Below the pieces are notes generated by a model, which was not told the DNA's origin, did no database searches, and saw only the letters and a program-made list of their open reading frames with translations. A program made the position numbers and the translations under genes. Source: Agilicoccus flavus (GTDB lineage Bacteria; Actinomycetota; Actinomycetes; Actinomycetales; Dermatophilaceae). Taken from it: 64,000 nt of DNA. Positions within the stretch are counted from its first letter, which is position 1; every line of letters begins with the position of its first letter. The stretch spans positions 124,001 to 188,000 of the forward strand of contig NZ_JACYXE010000003.1 of the NCBI RefSeq assembly GCF_014857905.1, written 5' to 3'. Shown one piece after another: positions 16,896-25,350 of this stretch.

Positions 16896-18009
16896 GCCGG
16901 CACCGCAGCTCGACGTGTCCGGCCTGCGTCTGGCCGGGCGGCGCGTCGTCGTCGTCGGCGGCGCCGCGGCTGCGCTCGGGGCCGTGACCCGGCTGCTCGC
17001 CGCCCGCGCGAGCGTCGAGGTCTACGCCCCGCGGGTCGTCGACTCGCTGCTCGACCTGGCCGAGCGCGGCCTCGTGACGTGGCACGCCCGGGAGGCCGGG
17101 GCCGACGACCTCGAACGGGCCTGGCTGCTCGTGGCCGCCACCGACGACGCCGCCGACGACGCCGCGGCCCTCGCGTCCGCCGACGCCGCCGAGGTGCTGT
17201 CGGCCCTCGCCTCCACCGCAGCCCGGGCCGAGCAGGTCGGCGCCGCGCCGAACGCGGGCGTCGGGAGCGTCACCCTCGTCGGCGGCGGGCCCGGCGACCC
17301 GGGTCTGCTCACCGTGGCCGGCCGGGCCGCGCTCATGAGCGCCGACGTCGTGGTCACCGACCGCCTCGCCCCGCTGGAGGTCCTCGCCGACCTGCGCCCC
17401 GACGTCGAGGTCATCGACGTCGCCAAGATCCCGCGCGGCGCGTTCACCTCGCAGGAGCGCATCAACGAGATCCTCCTCGAGCAGGCCCGCGCCGGCCGCC
17501 GGGTCGTCCGGTTCAAGGGCGGCGACCCGTTCGTCTTCGGCCGCGGCATGGAGGAGGTCCTCGCGTGCCGGGAGGCCGGCGTCCCCGTCGACGTCGTGCC
17601 GGGCGTCACCTCCGCCGTCGCCGGGCCCGCCCTCGCCGGGGTTCCGGTGACGCACCGCGGCGTCGTCCAGGGCTTCGCCGTCGTCTCGGGACACGTCCCG
17701 CCGGGCGACCCCCGGGGGACCGTCGACTGGGCGAGCCTCGGTGCGAGCGGCGTGACGTTGGTCGTCCTCATGGGCGTCGCCACGCTGCCGGCCATCGCGG
17801 CCGCGCTGCTGGACTCCGGCCGCGACGGCGACACCCCGGTCGCCGTCGTCATGGACGCGGGCCTGCCGAGTCACCGCAGCGTGCGGACATCCCTGAGCCG
17901 CGCCGCGGCCGGCGACCTGCCCGGGGCGAGCAGCCCCGCGGTCACCGTCGTCGGCGACGTCGCCGGCTTCCTGCCCGAGGCGGAGACCGATGCGGAGGCG
18001 GACGCGTGA
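16888..18009 (+). CDS. cobA: Uroporphyrinogen-III C-methyltransferase with degenerate CysG-like N-terminus
   Basis: A 373-aa protein. The C-terminal part (about 125-365) is a complete SUMT: VTLVGGGPGDPGLLT, VTDRLAP, the SAM loop VRFKGGDPFVFGRG and VVPGVTSAVAGPALAGVPVTHR. It methylates uroporphyrinogen III at C-2 and C-7 to precorrin-2, the branch point to cobalamin and siroheme. The N-terminal about 75 residues resemble the Rossmann part of CysG precorrin-2 dehydrogenase (RVVVVGGAAAALGAVTRLLAA, then LLVAATDD), but the domain stops there, lacks the usual dimerisation and ferrochelatase segments, and the glycine motif is altered. Oxidase/chelatase activity is therefore doubtful. It overlaps BluB-CobT by 8 bases. 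Confidence 0.93.
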   Translation: MPEPAPQLDVSGLRLAGRRVVVVGGAAAALGAVTRLLAARASVEVYAPRVVDSLLDLAERGLVTWHAREAGADDLERAWLLVAATDDAADDAAALASADAAEVLSALASTAARAEQVGAAPNAGVGSVTLVGGGPGDPGLLTVAGRAALMSADVVVTDRLAPLEVLADLRPDVEVIDVAKIPRGAFTSQERINEILLEQARAGRRVVRFKGGDPFVFGRGMEEVLACREAGVPVDVVPGVTSAVAGPALAGVPVTHRGVVQGFAVVSGHVPPGDPRGTVDWASLGASGVTLVVLMGVATLPAIAAALLDSGRDGDTPVAVVMDAGLPSHRSVRTSLSRAAAGDLPGASSPAVTVVGDVAGFLPEAETDAEADA

Positions 18010-18218
18010 GCGGCGCGCAGGGGTGGCGCTGGCGGGGCACCGACGCCGCCGGCGCGCCGGTGACGGGGGTGGACGCCGGCCCGTTCCCGACACAGGGCGA
18101 GGCCGAGGCCTGGCTGGGCGAGGCGTGGGCCGACCTGAGCAACGACGGCGTCGCCGCGGTCACGCTGTGCCGGGGCGACGTCGAGGTCTACGGCCCGATG
18201 TCGCTCGAGGCCGGCTGA
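18006..18218 (+). CDS. Small conserved actinobacterial protein (70 aa)
   Basis: A 70-aa acidic protein with WRWRGTDAAG near the N-terminus, a FPTQGEAEAWLGEAWADL helix and the ending DVEVYGPMSL. This pattern matches a small protein of unknown function that I recall as widespread in actinobacteria. The GTG start overlaps the cobA stop (GTGA), so it is the last gene of the cobalamin operon here and may be co-translated. No catalytic motif, membrane helix or cysteine pair is present. A role in cobalamin metabolism would be guilt by association only. Confidence 0.75.
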   Translation: MSGAQGWRWRGTDAAGAPVTGVDAGPFPTQGEAEAWLGEAWADLSNDGVAAVTLCRGDVEVYGPMSLEAG

Positions 18219-18249
18219 GCGCTCCGATCCGGCCGTGACCGGGCGGTGC

Positions 18250-18834
18250 TCAGGCGGGGAACTGGCCCCGCTTGACCCGCGGCCGCGGGATGCGGCCGGG
18301 TCGGATCTGCATCGCGCGCGAGATGACGTACCACAGGGACCCGCGCTCCGGCTCCCCGAACCGGGCCCTGAGCCTCTTCTTTAGGCCGAACCAGAGGACC
18401 GTCACGTCGAGGATCGCGACGAGCAGCGCGCCGTAGACGAGGGAGTACCCGATGGCGATCGCGTTCGGGACGAGGCTGATCGGCAGGCCGATGATCATGA
18501 TCGGCAGGAGGAACTCGGCGACGTTCCACCGCGCGTCGATGTAGTCGCGGATGTAGGCGCGCTGGGGGCCGCGGTCTCGGGCGGGCAGGGCCCACTCCTC
18601 CCCGGCGGCCATCGCCTCGCGCAGCCGCAGCCGCTGCTCGCGCTCCTGCTCGCGGGACCGGGCCTGCGCGGCCTTGCGGTCCGCGGGCACGAGCGGGCGA
18701 CGGCGGGCGGCCTCGGCCTCCCGGCGGGAGGGGGTGGGGCGGTTCTTGGCCCCCGGCCGCACAGCGTGTGAGCCGTGGGTCTGCGGGGTCTCGCCCGTGG
18801 CCGCCGTCACTTCGTCCTTCTTGCGCCTGAACAC
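18250..18834 (-). CDS. DUF3043 membrane protein
   Basis: A 194-aa protein of the actinobacterial DUF3043 family, function unknown. The N-terminal half is highly charged (Arg/Glu-rich, FRRKKDE start and a coiled-coil-like stretch near residues 55-75). The segment RDYIDARWNVAEFLLPIMII leads into two adjacent membrane helices (about 107-127 and 131-150), and the C-terminus is basic. The GTG start follows TAGAGT by 7 nt on the minus strand, suggesting a leaderless message divergent from the dipeptidase gene. Confidence 0.88.
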   Translation of the reverse strand: MFRRKKDEVTAATGETPQTHGSHAVRPGAKNRPTPSRREAEAARRRPLVPADRKAAQARSREQEREQRLRLREAMAAGEEWALPARDRGPQRAYIRDYIDARWNVAEFLLPIMIIGLPISLVPNAIAIGYSLVYGALLVAILDVTVLWFGLKKRLRARFGEPERGSLWYVISRAMQIRPGRIPRPRVKRGQFPA

Positions 18835-18841
18835 CCGCCCT

Positions 18842-18847
18842 ACTCTA
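18842..18847 (-). promoter_or_regulatory. -10 element of leaderless promoter for DUF3043 gene
   Basis: The minus-strand TAGAGT is 7 nt upstream of the GTG at 18834. Confidence 0.5.
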
Positions 18848-18919
18848 AGCCACCTGGGTGATCGGCCCGGCCCACCACCGGGCCCGCCCGGCGTCGCCGG
18901 CCCGTCCCGTCCGCGCCCG

Positions 18920-18925
18920 TAACCT
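18920..18925 (+). promoter_or_regulatory. -10 element of leaderless promoter for M20 dipeptidase
   Basis: TAACCT, then 7 nt, then the ATG at 18933. Confidence 0.5.
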
Positions 18926-18932
18926 GGGCGCC

Positions 18933-20345
18933 ATGACCGACCGCCGCGCCCCTGCCGACGCCCACGACGCGACCCCGCCGGCCCAGCCGGTCGGGGGTGA
19001 GCCCCGGCCCGACCTCGCCGCCATCGTCGCGGACCTCATGCCCTCGGTGCTCGCCGACCTCGTCTCGTTGGCCCGGATCCCGAGCGTCTCGCTGCCCGCC
19101 TTCGACCCCGGGCACGTGCGCGCGAGCGCGGACCGGACCGCCGAGCTGCTCGCCGCCGCGGGTGCGCGGGTGGAGGTCGTCACCGCCGGTGGGCACCCGG
19201 CGGTCATCGGACGCGTCGAGGGCCCGCCCGGCGCGCCGACCGTCCTGCTCTACGCCCACCACGACGTCCAGCCGCCCGGCGACGACGCCGACTGGGACAC
19301 CCCCGTCTGGGAGCCCACCCGTGTCGGCGACCGCCTCTACGGGCGGGGCACGGCCGACGACAAGGCCGGGATCCTCGCGCACGTCGCGGCCCTGCGGGCC
19401 CACGGCGGCCGCCCGCCCGTCAACGTCGTCGTCTTCGTCGAGGGCGAGGAGGAGGCGGGGTCGGCGTCGTTGCCTGCCCTGCTCGCGGAGCATCGTGACG
19501 CGCTCGCCTGCGACGCCCTCGTCATCGCCGACTCCGCCAACTGGGCGATCGGCACCCCGGCGCTGACGACCACCCTGCGCGGCAACGTCCGCGCGGTGGT
19601 CACGGTGCGGGCCCTCTCCCACGGCGTCCACTCGGGCATGTTCGGCGGCGTCGTCCCGGACGCCGTCACCGCCATGTGCCGCCTGCTCGCGACCCTGCAC
19701 GACGACGCCGGATCGGTGGCCGTCGCCGGCCTGGAGAGCAGCGACGAGACCACCGTCGACCACGACGAGGCCCAGCTGCGCGCCGACGCCGGAGCGCTGC
19801 CGGGGGTCGACCTCATCGGCCGGGGCAGCACCACGTCGCGGCTGTGGACCCAGCCCGCCCTCACGGTCATCGGCATCGACGCCCCGAGCGTCGACGAGGC
19901 GGCCAACCTGCTCAGCCCGGCCTGTCGGGCGAAGTTGTCCATGCGGATCGCGCCGGGTCAGGACCCCGACGAGGCGATGCGCCTGCTCGCCGCGCACCTG
20001 AGCGCGCACGCGCCGTGGGGCGTCCACGTCGAGGTCGAGCCGGAGGACTCCGGAGCCGGCTTCGTCACCGCCACCGACGGCCCCTACGTCGAGGCGGCCC
20101 GGGCCGCGTTCGCGCAGGCGTGGGGGACCGACCCCGTCGACGTCGGCATCGGAGGGTCGATCCCGTTCATCTCCGAGTTCGCGGAGGCGTTCCCCGGCGC
20201 GGCGATCCTCGTCACGGGCGTGGAGGACCCCGACACGCGGGCCCACGGCGCGAACGAGAGCCTGCACGTGCCCGAGTTCGAGAAGGTGTGCCTCGCCGAG
20301 GCGCTCCTGCTGCAGCGGCTCGGCGAGACGCGGCCGCGCGGCTGA
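18933..20345 (+). CDS. M20-family dipeptidase
   Basis: A 470-aa peptidase M20 (CNDP-like) protein. Metal-site elements are present: the His/Asp of LLYAHHDVQPPGDDADW, the bridging Asp of GRGTADDKAGILAHV and the catalytic Glu pair in VEGEEEAGSASL, plus a distal HGANESLHV histidine near the C-terminus. The lid-domain histidine is probably in LSHGVHSGMFGG. It should hydrolyse dipeptides with two metal ions, in the cytoplasm because no signal peptide is visible. The start is chosen at ATG 18933 from the -10 spacing; the frame is open upstream but overlaps the divergent promoter. Confidence 0.92.
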   Translation: MTDRRAPADAHDATPPAQPVGGEPRPDLAAIVADLMPSVLADLVSLARIPSVSLPAFDPGHVRASADRTAELLAAAGARVEVVTAGGHPAVIGRVEGPPGAPTVLLYAHHDVQPPGDDADWDTPVWEPTRVGDRLYGRGTADDKAGILAHVAALRAHGGRPPVNVVVFVEGEEEAGSASLPALLAEHRDALACDALVIADSANWAIGTPALTTTLRGNVRAVVTVRALSHGVHSGMFGGVVPDAVTAMCRLLATLHDDAGSVAVAGLESSDETTVDHDEAQLRADAGALPGVDLIGRGSTTSRLWTQPALTVIGIDAPSVDEAANLLSPACRAKLSMRIAPGQDPDEAMRLLAAHLSAHAPWGVHVEVEPEDSGAGFVTATDGPYVEAARAAFAQAWGTDPVDVGIGGSIPFISEFAEAFPGAAILVTGVEDPDTRAHGANESLHVPEFEKVCLAEALLLQRLGETRPRG

Positions 20346-20463
20346 CCGGCCGGGTGGGTCCGCCGTGGGCGCGTCGCGCCGAGGCGCGGGCGGCGGGAGC
20401 GGGCCGGAACGGCCGGTCCCGAGTGCCCCGAGGCCGCGCCCACCTCGGCACGTGCCCCCTTGG

Positions 20464-20469
20464 CACAAT
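20464..20469 (+). promoter_or_regulatory. -10-like element before glycerate kinase
   Basis: CACAAT, 6 nt before the ATG at 20476. The first base departs from the TAnnnT consensus. Confidence 0.4.
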
Positions 20470-20475
20470 GCGGGG

Positions 20476-21633
20476 ATGCGAGTCCTCGTCTGCCCCCGCA
20501 GCTTCGCGGGCACGCTCACCGCGGTCCAGGCCGCCCAGGCCATCGCGGCCGGCTGGTCGGAGGCGGCCCCGGACGACGAGATGACCCTGGCGCCGCTGTC
20601 GGGAGGCGGCCCCGGTTTCGTCGGTGTCGTGGAGGCCGCCCTGTCCGGCATGGTCGTCGCGACCACGGTGGCCGACCCCCTCGGCCGGGACGTCCCGGCC
20701 AGCCTGCTGCGCGTCGACTCCGGCGGGGTGCGGACCGTCTACGTCGAGGCCGCGCAGGCCGCCGGCCTGCACCTGCTGGCCGCCCACGAGCGCGACCCCG
20801 AGCGGACCGGCACGTACGGCGTCGGCCAACTCGTCGACGCGGCGCTCGCCGAGGGGGCCGACCGGATCGTGGTCGGCGTCGGCGGCACCGCCACGAACGA
20901 CGCGGGAGCCGGGATGCTCGCCGCGCTCGGTCTCGAGGACCCCGCCCTGCGCGGCGGTGGGGCCGCGCTCGCCGCCCTCGGCGACGAGTCCCTCGTCGGC
21001 CTGCGCGAGCTGCGTGCCCGGGTCCACGGCGTCGATCTGGTGGTGGCGGTCGACGACCAGGCGCCGCTGCTCGGGTTCTCGGGCACGAGCGCGACGCACG
21101 CCGTCGCGAAGGGCGCGTCCCCGGAGGCCGCGCAACGCCTCGAGCGCGCCCTCGGACGGTTCGTCGACGTCGCCGACCGCGCGCTCCCGCCCGCCACCGA
21201 CCTCCTCACCGGACTGCCCCGCCGACCCGAGCGGGAACCGGGAGCGGGGGCCGGGGGAGGGCTCGCCTACGGGCTGGGCCTGCTCGGGGCCCGGCGCGCC
21301 TCCGCGGTCGACGTCGTGCTCGAGGCGTGCGGGATGGACGAACGGCTGGCCCGGACCGACCTCGTCGTGACCGGTGAGGGCTGCTTCGACCACGCCTCCC
21401 TGCGTGACAGCGTCGTCTCGGGGGTGTCCGCCGCCGCGGCCCGTCGCGGACTGCCCGTCGTCGTCCTCGCCGGCCGGGTCGAGGTCGGGCGACGCGAGTC
21501 GATGTCCATCGGGGTCGCCGGCACCTACGCGGTCGCCGCTCGTCCCGGCGAGGTGGAGGCGTCGATGGCCGACCCCGTGGGGACCCTGCGCGCCCGGGCC
21601 CGGCGTCTCGCCCGCACGTGGTCCCCCCGGTGA
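20476..21633 (+). CDS. Glycerate kinase (GlxK family)
   Basis: A 385-aa protein of the GckA/GlxK type-1 glycerate kinase family, which phosphorylates D-glycerate (family products: 2- or 3-phosphoglycerate). Diagnostic segments are LVCPRSFAGTLTAVQAAQAI at the N-terminus, MTLAPLSGGGPGF, VGVGGTATNDAGAGMLAALG and AGGGLAYGL, with the conserved Asp/Glu in LVVTGEGCFD. The lysine usual in the first motif (xSFKGSL) is replaced by Ala-Gly-Thr here, which may be a variant. The ATG is chosen from the CACAAT spacing. It is followed by a 165-bp gap and erpA. Confidence 0.85.
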   Translation: MRVLVCPRSFAGTLTAVQAAQAIAAGWSEAAPDDEMTLAPLSGGGPGFVGVVEAALSGMVVATTVADPLGRDVPASLLRVDSGGVRTVYVEAAQAAGLHLLAAHERDPERTGTYGVGQLVDAALAEGADRIVVGVGGTATNDAGAGMLAALGLEDPALRGGGAALAALGDESLVGLRELRARVHGVDLVVAVDDQAPLLGFSGTSATHAVAKGASPEAAQRLERALGRFVDVADRALPPATDLLTGLPRRPEREPGAGAGGGLAYGLGLLGARRASAVDVVLEACGMDERLARTDLVVTGEGCFDHASLRDSVVSGVSAAAARRGLPVVVLAGRVEVGRRESMSIGVAGTYAVAARPGEVEASMADPVGTLRARARRLARTWSPR

Positions 21634-21798
21634 GCGGGGCGTAACCTGTCGGGATCGGGGCCGGATCCTGTGGACCGGGACCGAGCGGGAAGAAACTCGG
21701 CACCGGTCGCCGTTGACCACGACGCACGGACCGAGTGCGCCGGCACGCGGGCGGACCCGACCCGACAGACGACGCTCGACGACGAAGGACGAGGATCC

Positions 21799-22182
21799 AT
21801 GACCGTTCAGGACGACACCACGACCACCACGGCGGCCCAGAGCTCCGACTCCCACGCCCACGGCGTGCTGCTCACCGACGTCGCCGCCGGCAAGGTGAAG
21901 AGCCTGCTGGAGCAGGAGGGCCGCGACGACCTGCGGCTGCGCGTCGGGGTCCAGCCCGGCGGCTGCTCCGGCCTCATCTACCAGCTCTACTTCGACGAGC
22001 GGCAGCTCGACGGCGACGCCACGCGCGACTTCGGCGGCGTCGAGGTCATCGTCGACCGCATGAGCGCCCCGTACCTCGAGGGCGCGACGATCGACTTCTC
22101 GGACACCATCGAGAAGCAGGGCTTCACCATCGACAACCCCAACGCCGGCAGCTCCTGCGCGTGCGGGGACTCCTTCAGCTGA
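21799..22182 (+). CDS. erpA: Iron-sulfur cluster insertion protein (ErpA/IscA A-type carrier)
   Basis: A 127-aa A-type Fe-S carrier. The three conserved cysteines are present: one in QPGGCSGLIYQL and two in the C-terminal CAC of SSCACGDSFS. It passes Fe-S clusters to apo-proteins; likely clients nearby include the Rieske protein QcrA. The N-terminal 25 residues are Thr/Ser-rich and probably disordered. The ATG is preceded by GAAGGACGAGGA. The position near adoK and the ctaC/qcr genes matches the mycobacterial arrangement (Rv2204c/Rv2202c/Rv2200c). A strong hairpin terminator follows. Confidence 0.94.
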   Translation: MTVQDDTTTTTAAQSSDSHAHGVLLTDVAAGKVKSLLEQEGRDDLRLRVGVQPGGCSGLIYQLYFDERQLDGDATRDFGGVEVIVDRMSAPYLEGATIDFSDTIEKQGFTIDNPNAGSSCACGDSFS

Positions 22183-22260
22183 TTCCGGCTGATCCGGCCC
22201 GGCCGCCGGCCCTGATCGGGCCACCGGACGTGGTCCGGTGCCGGCACGGCACGGCATGCC

Positions 22261-22305
22261 CGCGGACGGCGGGGCCCCACGAGCATCGGGGCCCCGCCGT
22301 CCGCG
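22261..22305 (+). terminator. Rho-independent-like hairpin after erpA
   Basis: A perfect 18-bp GC-rich stem (22261-22278 with 22288-22305) with a 9-nt loop lies 80 bp after the erpA stop and just before the adoK promoter. There is no T-run, which is usual for actinobacterial terminators. Confidence 0.8.
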
Positions 22306-22331
22306 CCTGCGAGCGGTCGGGACCGGTCGAG

Positions 22332-22337
22332 TAGGTT
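22332..22337 (+). promoter_or_regulatory. -10 element of leaderless promoter for adoK-like kinase
   Basis: TAGGTT, 6 nt before the GTG at 22344. Confidence 0.55.
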
Positions 22338-22343
22338 GGGCGG

Positions 22344-23336
22344 GTGAAGATCGCCGTCTCCGGGTCCATCGCGACCGACCACCTCATGACCTTCGCGGGC
22401 CGGTTCGCCGACTCGCTGCTCGCCGAACAGCTCGACAAGGTGTCGCTGTCGTTCCTCGCGGACGACCTCGACATCCGGCGTGGCGGGGTGGCCGGTAACA
22501 TCACGTTCGGCATGGGGGTCCTCGGTCTGTCGCCCATCCTCGTCGGTGCGGCCGGGGAGGACTGGTCCGACTACCACAGCTGGCTCGACCGGCACGGCGT
22601 CGACTGCCGGCACGTGCACGTCTCGAACACCGCCCACACCGCGCGGTTCGTGTGCACCACCGACCGCGACCTGGCGCAGATCGCCACCTTCTACCCCGGG
22701 GCCATGAGTGAGGCCCGCGAGATCGAGCTCGCCCCGATCGCCGAGCGCGTCGGCGGCCTCGACCTCGTCGTCGTCGCCCCCAACGACCCGTCGGCCATGG
22801 TGCGCCACGCGCAGGAGAGCCGGGATCGCGGCTACGCCTTCGCCGCCGACCCGTCCCAGCAGCTCGCCTTCATGGAGGGCCCGGAGATCCGCCGGGTCGT
22901 CGACGGTGCCGCCTACCTGTTCACCAACGAATACGAGTCGCACCTCATCGAGGCGAAGACGGGCTGGGACGCCGCGGAGCTCGCCTCGCGCGTCGGCGTC
23001 CGCGTGACCACACGCGGCAAGGACGGCGCGACCATCTACGCCCCGGGTGCCGAACCCGTCCACGTGCCCGCGGTCCCCACCACGCGGATCGCGGACCCGA
23101 CGGGGGTCGGCGACGCCTTCCGCGCCGGTTTCCTCGCGGGCCTGACCTGGGGTCTGAGCCACGAGCGGTGTGCCCAGATCGGGTCCACCCTGGCGACGTT
23201 CACCCTCGAGACGGTCGGGACCCAGGAGTACGAGGACGCCCTGCCCGGTTTCCTGACCCGCCTGCGATCCGCTTACGGGCCCGCCGCGGCCGACGAGGTG
23301 GCCGGCCTCCTGCCCGCCGCCCTCACCGTGGCCTGA
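22344..23336 (+). CDS. adoK: PfkB-family adenosine kinase-like protein
   Basis: A 330-aa ribokinase-family carbohydrate kinase. The N-terminal GSIATDHLMTFAGRFADS, the substrate-binding RRGGVAGNITFGMGVLG, and the C-terminal anion hole and catalytic Asp in DPTGVGDAFRAGFLAGL are all intact. Sequence features and location (between erpA and the cytochrome oxidase genes) match mycobacterial AdoK (Rv2202c), an adenosine kinase of this fold that differs from eukaryotic enzymes. ATP-dependent phosphorylation of adenosine is therefore likely, but another nucleoside or sugar is possible. The GTG start has TAGGTT 6 nt upstream, giving a leaderless transcript. Confidence 0.87.
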   Translation: MKIAVSGSIATDHLMTFAGRFADSLLAEQLDKVSLSFLADDLDIRRGGVAGNITFGMGVLGLSPILVGAAGEDWSDYHSWLDRHGVDCRHVHVSNTAHTARFVCTTDRDLAQIATFYPGAMSEAREIELAPIAERVGGLDLVVVAPNDPSAMVRHAQESRDRGYAFAADPSQQLAFMEGPEIRRVVDGAAYLFTNEYESHLIEAKTGWDAAELASRVGVRVTTRGKDGATIYAPGAEPVHVPAVPTTRIADPTGVGDAFRAGFLAGLTWGLSHERCAQIGSTLATFTLETVGTQEYEDALPGFLTRLRSAYGPAAADEVAGLLPAALTVA

Positions 23337-23421
23337 GGGCCCGAGGCACGAGGGCTCGACGGCCACGCCGCCGGCACACGACATCGACACCCCCGCTCCC
23401 GACGACACGGACGACGCCGCC

Positions 23422-24255
23422 ATGTCCGACACGCCGACGTCCGACAGGCCGACGTCCGACACGCCGACGCCCGACACGCCGACGGGGTCACGGTTCGCTC
23501 TCGATCCGGTGGAGCCGCCGCCGTCGCGCTGGCAGTTCGCGGTGCCCGCGTCGACCGGCGGGCCCGACCTCGTCGCGGTCGGCGGCGATCTCGCGCCGGG
23601 AACCGTCCTCGCCGCCTACCGGGCCGGGCTGTTCCCGATGGGCACCGGGCCGGGAGGGCGCCCGCCGACGGGATGGTGGTCCCCGGACCCCCGAGGCGTC
23701 CTCGTGCCCGGCGAACTGCGGGTCAGCCGATCGCTGCGCAGGGCGGTCCGACGCTTCGACGTCACGGTCGACGAGTCGTTCTCCGAGGTCGTCACCGCCT
23801 GCGCGGATCCCGGCCGCGACGGCGCGTGGATCACCCGCGAGATCCACGACGCCTACGTCGAACTGCACCGGCTGGGTTGGGCCCACTCCGTCGAGGTGCG
23901 CGACCCCGCCGGCGACCTCGTCGGCGGCCTCTACGGGCTCGCCCTGGGCGGCCTGTTCGCGGGGGAGTCGATGTTCCATCGCGTCACCGACGCCTCGAAG
24001 GTCGCGCTCGTCGCCCTCTGCCGGATCGTCGCGGACGACGGCGACCCGGCCCGCCTCGTCGACGTCCAGTGGCTGACCGACCACCTCGCGTCGCTGGGGG
24101 CCCGCGAGATCCCGCGCTCCGAGTACGTGCGTGCGGTGCGGAGGGCGACCCCGCTGGTCAGCCCGGCCGGATTCGCCCGCCGGGCGCCGGTCGACGACCC
24201 GGGGGCGGGGCCCGCCGGGCCCACCGGGGAACGTCGCGGCACGCCGCTTCGTTGA
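23422..24255 (+). CDS. aat: Leucyl/phenylalanyl-tRNA-protein transferase
   Basis: A 277-aa Aat enzyme, which attaches Leu or Phe from tRNA to N-terminal Arg/Lys of proteins and marks them for ClpS/ClpAP degradation. Family landmarks are VAVGGDLAPGTVLAAYRAGLFPMG, WWSPDPRGVLVP, GLYGLALGGLFAGESMFHR (active-site region) and LVDVQWLTDHLASLG. The first 20 residues are not family-like: they come from a 15-bp tandem repeat encoding SDTPT/PDTPT units, so the mature conserved region starts near SRFALDPVEPP. The ATG at 23422 is the only good start upstream. No strong ribosome site is visible. Confidence 0.93.
   Translation: MSDTPTSDRPTSDTPTPDTPTGSRFALDPVEPPPSRWQFAVPASTGGPDLVAVGGDLAPGTVLAAYRAGLFPMGTGPGGRPPTGWWSPDPRGVLVPGELRVSRSLRRAVRRFDVTVDESFSEVVTACADPGRDGAWITREIHDAYVELHRLGWAHSVEVRDPAGDLVGGLYGLALGGLFAGESMFHRVTDASKVALVALCRIVADDGDPARLVDVQWLTDHLASLGAREIPRSEYVRAVRRATPLVSPAGFARRAPVDDPGAGPAGPTGERRGTPLR
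23425..23484 (+). repeat. 15-bp tandem repeat (4 copies) at the 5' end of aat
   Basis: Four in-frame copies of TCCGACACGCCGACG with single-base variants encode SDTPT-SDRPT-SDTPT-PDTPT, immediately after the start codon. The region is probably disordered and copy-number variable. Confidence 0.9.
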
Positions 24256-24447
24256 CCTGCGCCCCGCCCGCGTCGGGGCCGACGAAGGGACTATGCTGAC
24301 TGCGTACGTCCCTGGTTGCAGTGACTCTCGTCACCGACGCGCATGTCGGACTGTGTCCGGCCCCTCTCGGCGGTCGATCCGTCGAGGAGGAACTGCCTCG
24401 GTCGTCGTGATCCGCCGACAACCACGTCATGAACGGAAGGCAGCACC

Positions 24448-25350
24448 TTGCGTCAGCACCTCGTCCCACCGGCCTCGATCCGCCATCGGCGGAGCCGGAA
24501 CCTCGGTCTGGTCGGCGTCGGCGCTCTCGCGCTGCTGGCCCTCACCGGCTGCAAGGGTGACGTCGCGCACGGCTGGCTGCCGTACGGCGCCACCACCGGC
24601 GCCGACCGCGTCAGCTCGCTCTGGGTGGGCATGTGGATCGCGGCCTGGGCCGTCGGCGCCCTCGTCTGGGGGCTGATCATCTACTGCATGGTCCGGTTCC
24701 GTCGCCGCAAGGGTGACGTGGGGCTGCCCGAGCAGCTGCGCTACAACGTGCCGATCGAGGTCCTCTACACGATCGTGCCGATCATGATGGTCGGCGTCAT
24801 CTTCTTCTTCACCGAGCGCGACCAGAGCGCCCTGCTCGACGTGAGCCAGAAGCCCGACGTCACGGTCAACGTCGTCGGCAAGCAGTGGAGCTGGGACTTC
24901 AACTACGTCGAGGGCCAGGTCTGGGACTCCGGGGTGCAGGCCCAGCTCACGGGCAAGGAGGGCGTGCAGAACACCCTCCCGACGCTGGTCCTCCCCGAGA
25001 ACCAGCGGGTCGAGTTCGTGCTCACGGCCCGCGACGTCATCCACTCGTTTTGGGTCCCGGCGTTCCAGCAGAAGCTGGACATGATCCCCGGCCAGGTCAA
25101 CCGCTTCCAGGTCACCACCCGTGACCGGGGCACGTTCCAGGGCAAGTGCGCGGAGCTGTGCGGCGCCTACCACGCGACGATGTTGTTCAACGTCAAGGTC
25201 GTCTCCAACGAGGAGTACCAGGCCCACCTGCAGCGTCTGCGGGACGCCGGCCAGACCGGGATGCTGGACAACAGCCTCTCCCGGGCCGGCCTCGAGCCGG
25301 GTCAGAAGATCGAGCAACAGTACGTTCCCAACGCGAAGGCGAGCAACTGA
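24448..25350 (+). CDS. ctaC: Cytochrome c oxidase subunit II
   Basis: A 300-aa aa3 oxidase subunit II. An N-terminal lipoprotein-like signal ends in LLALTGCKG. Two membrane helices follow (about 55-75 and 95-115), then the cupredoxin domain with the CuA ligands in [11 protein letters not shown] and [14 protein letters not shown]. It receives electrons from the bc1 complex and passes them to CtaD. The start codon is TTG 24448, supported by GGAAGG 7 nt upstream; no in-frame ATG lies close. The stop overlaps ctaD (TGATG). Confidence 0.96.
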   Translation: MRQHLVPPASIRHRRSRNLGLVGVGALALLALTGCKGDVAHGWLPYGATTGADRVSSLWVGMWIAAWAVGALVWGLIIYCMVRFRRRKGDVGLPEQLRYNVPIEVLYTIVPIMMVGVIFFFTERDQSALLDVSQKPDVTVNVVGKQWSWDFNYVEGQVWDSGVQAQLTGKEGVQNTLPTLVLPENQRVEFVLTARDVIHSFWVPAFQQKLDMIPGQVNRFQVTTRDRGTFQGKCAELCGAYHATMLFNVKVVSNEEYQAHLQRLRDAGQTGMLDNSLSRAGLEPGQKIEQQYVPNAKASN

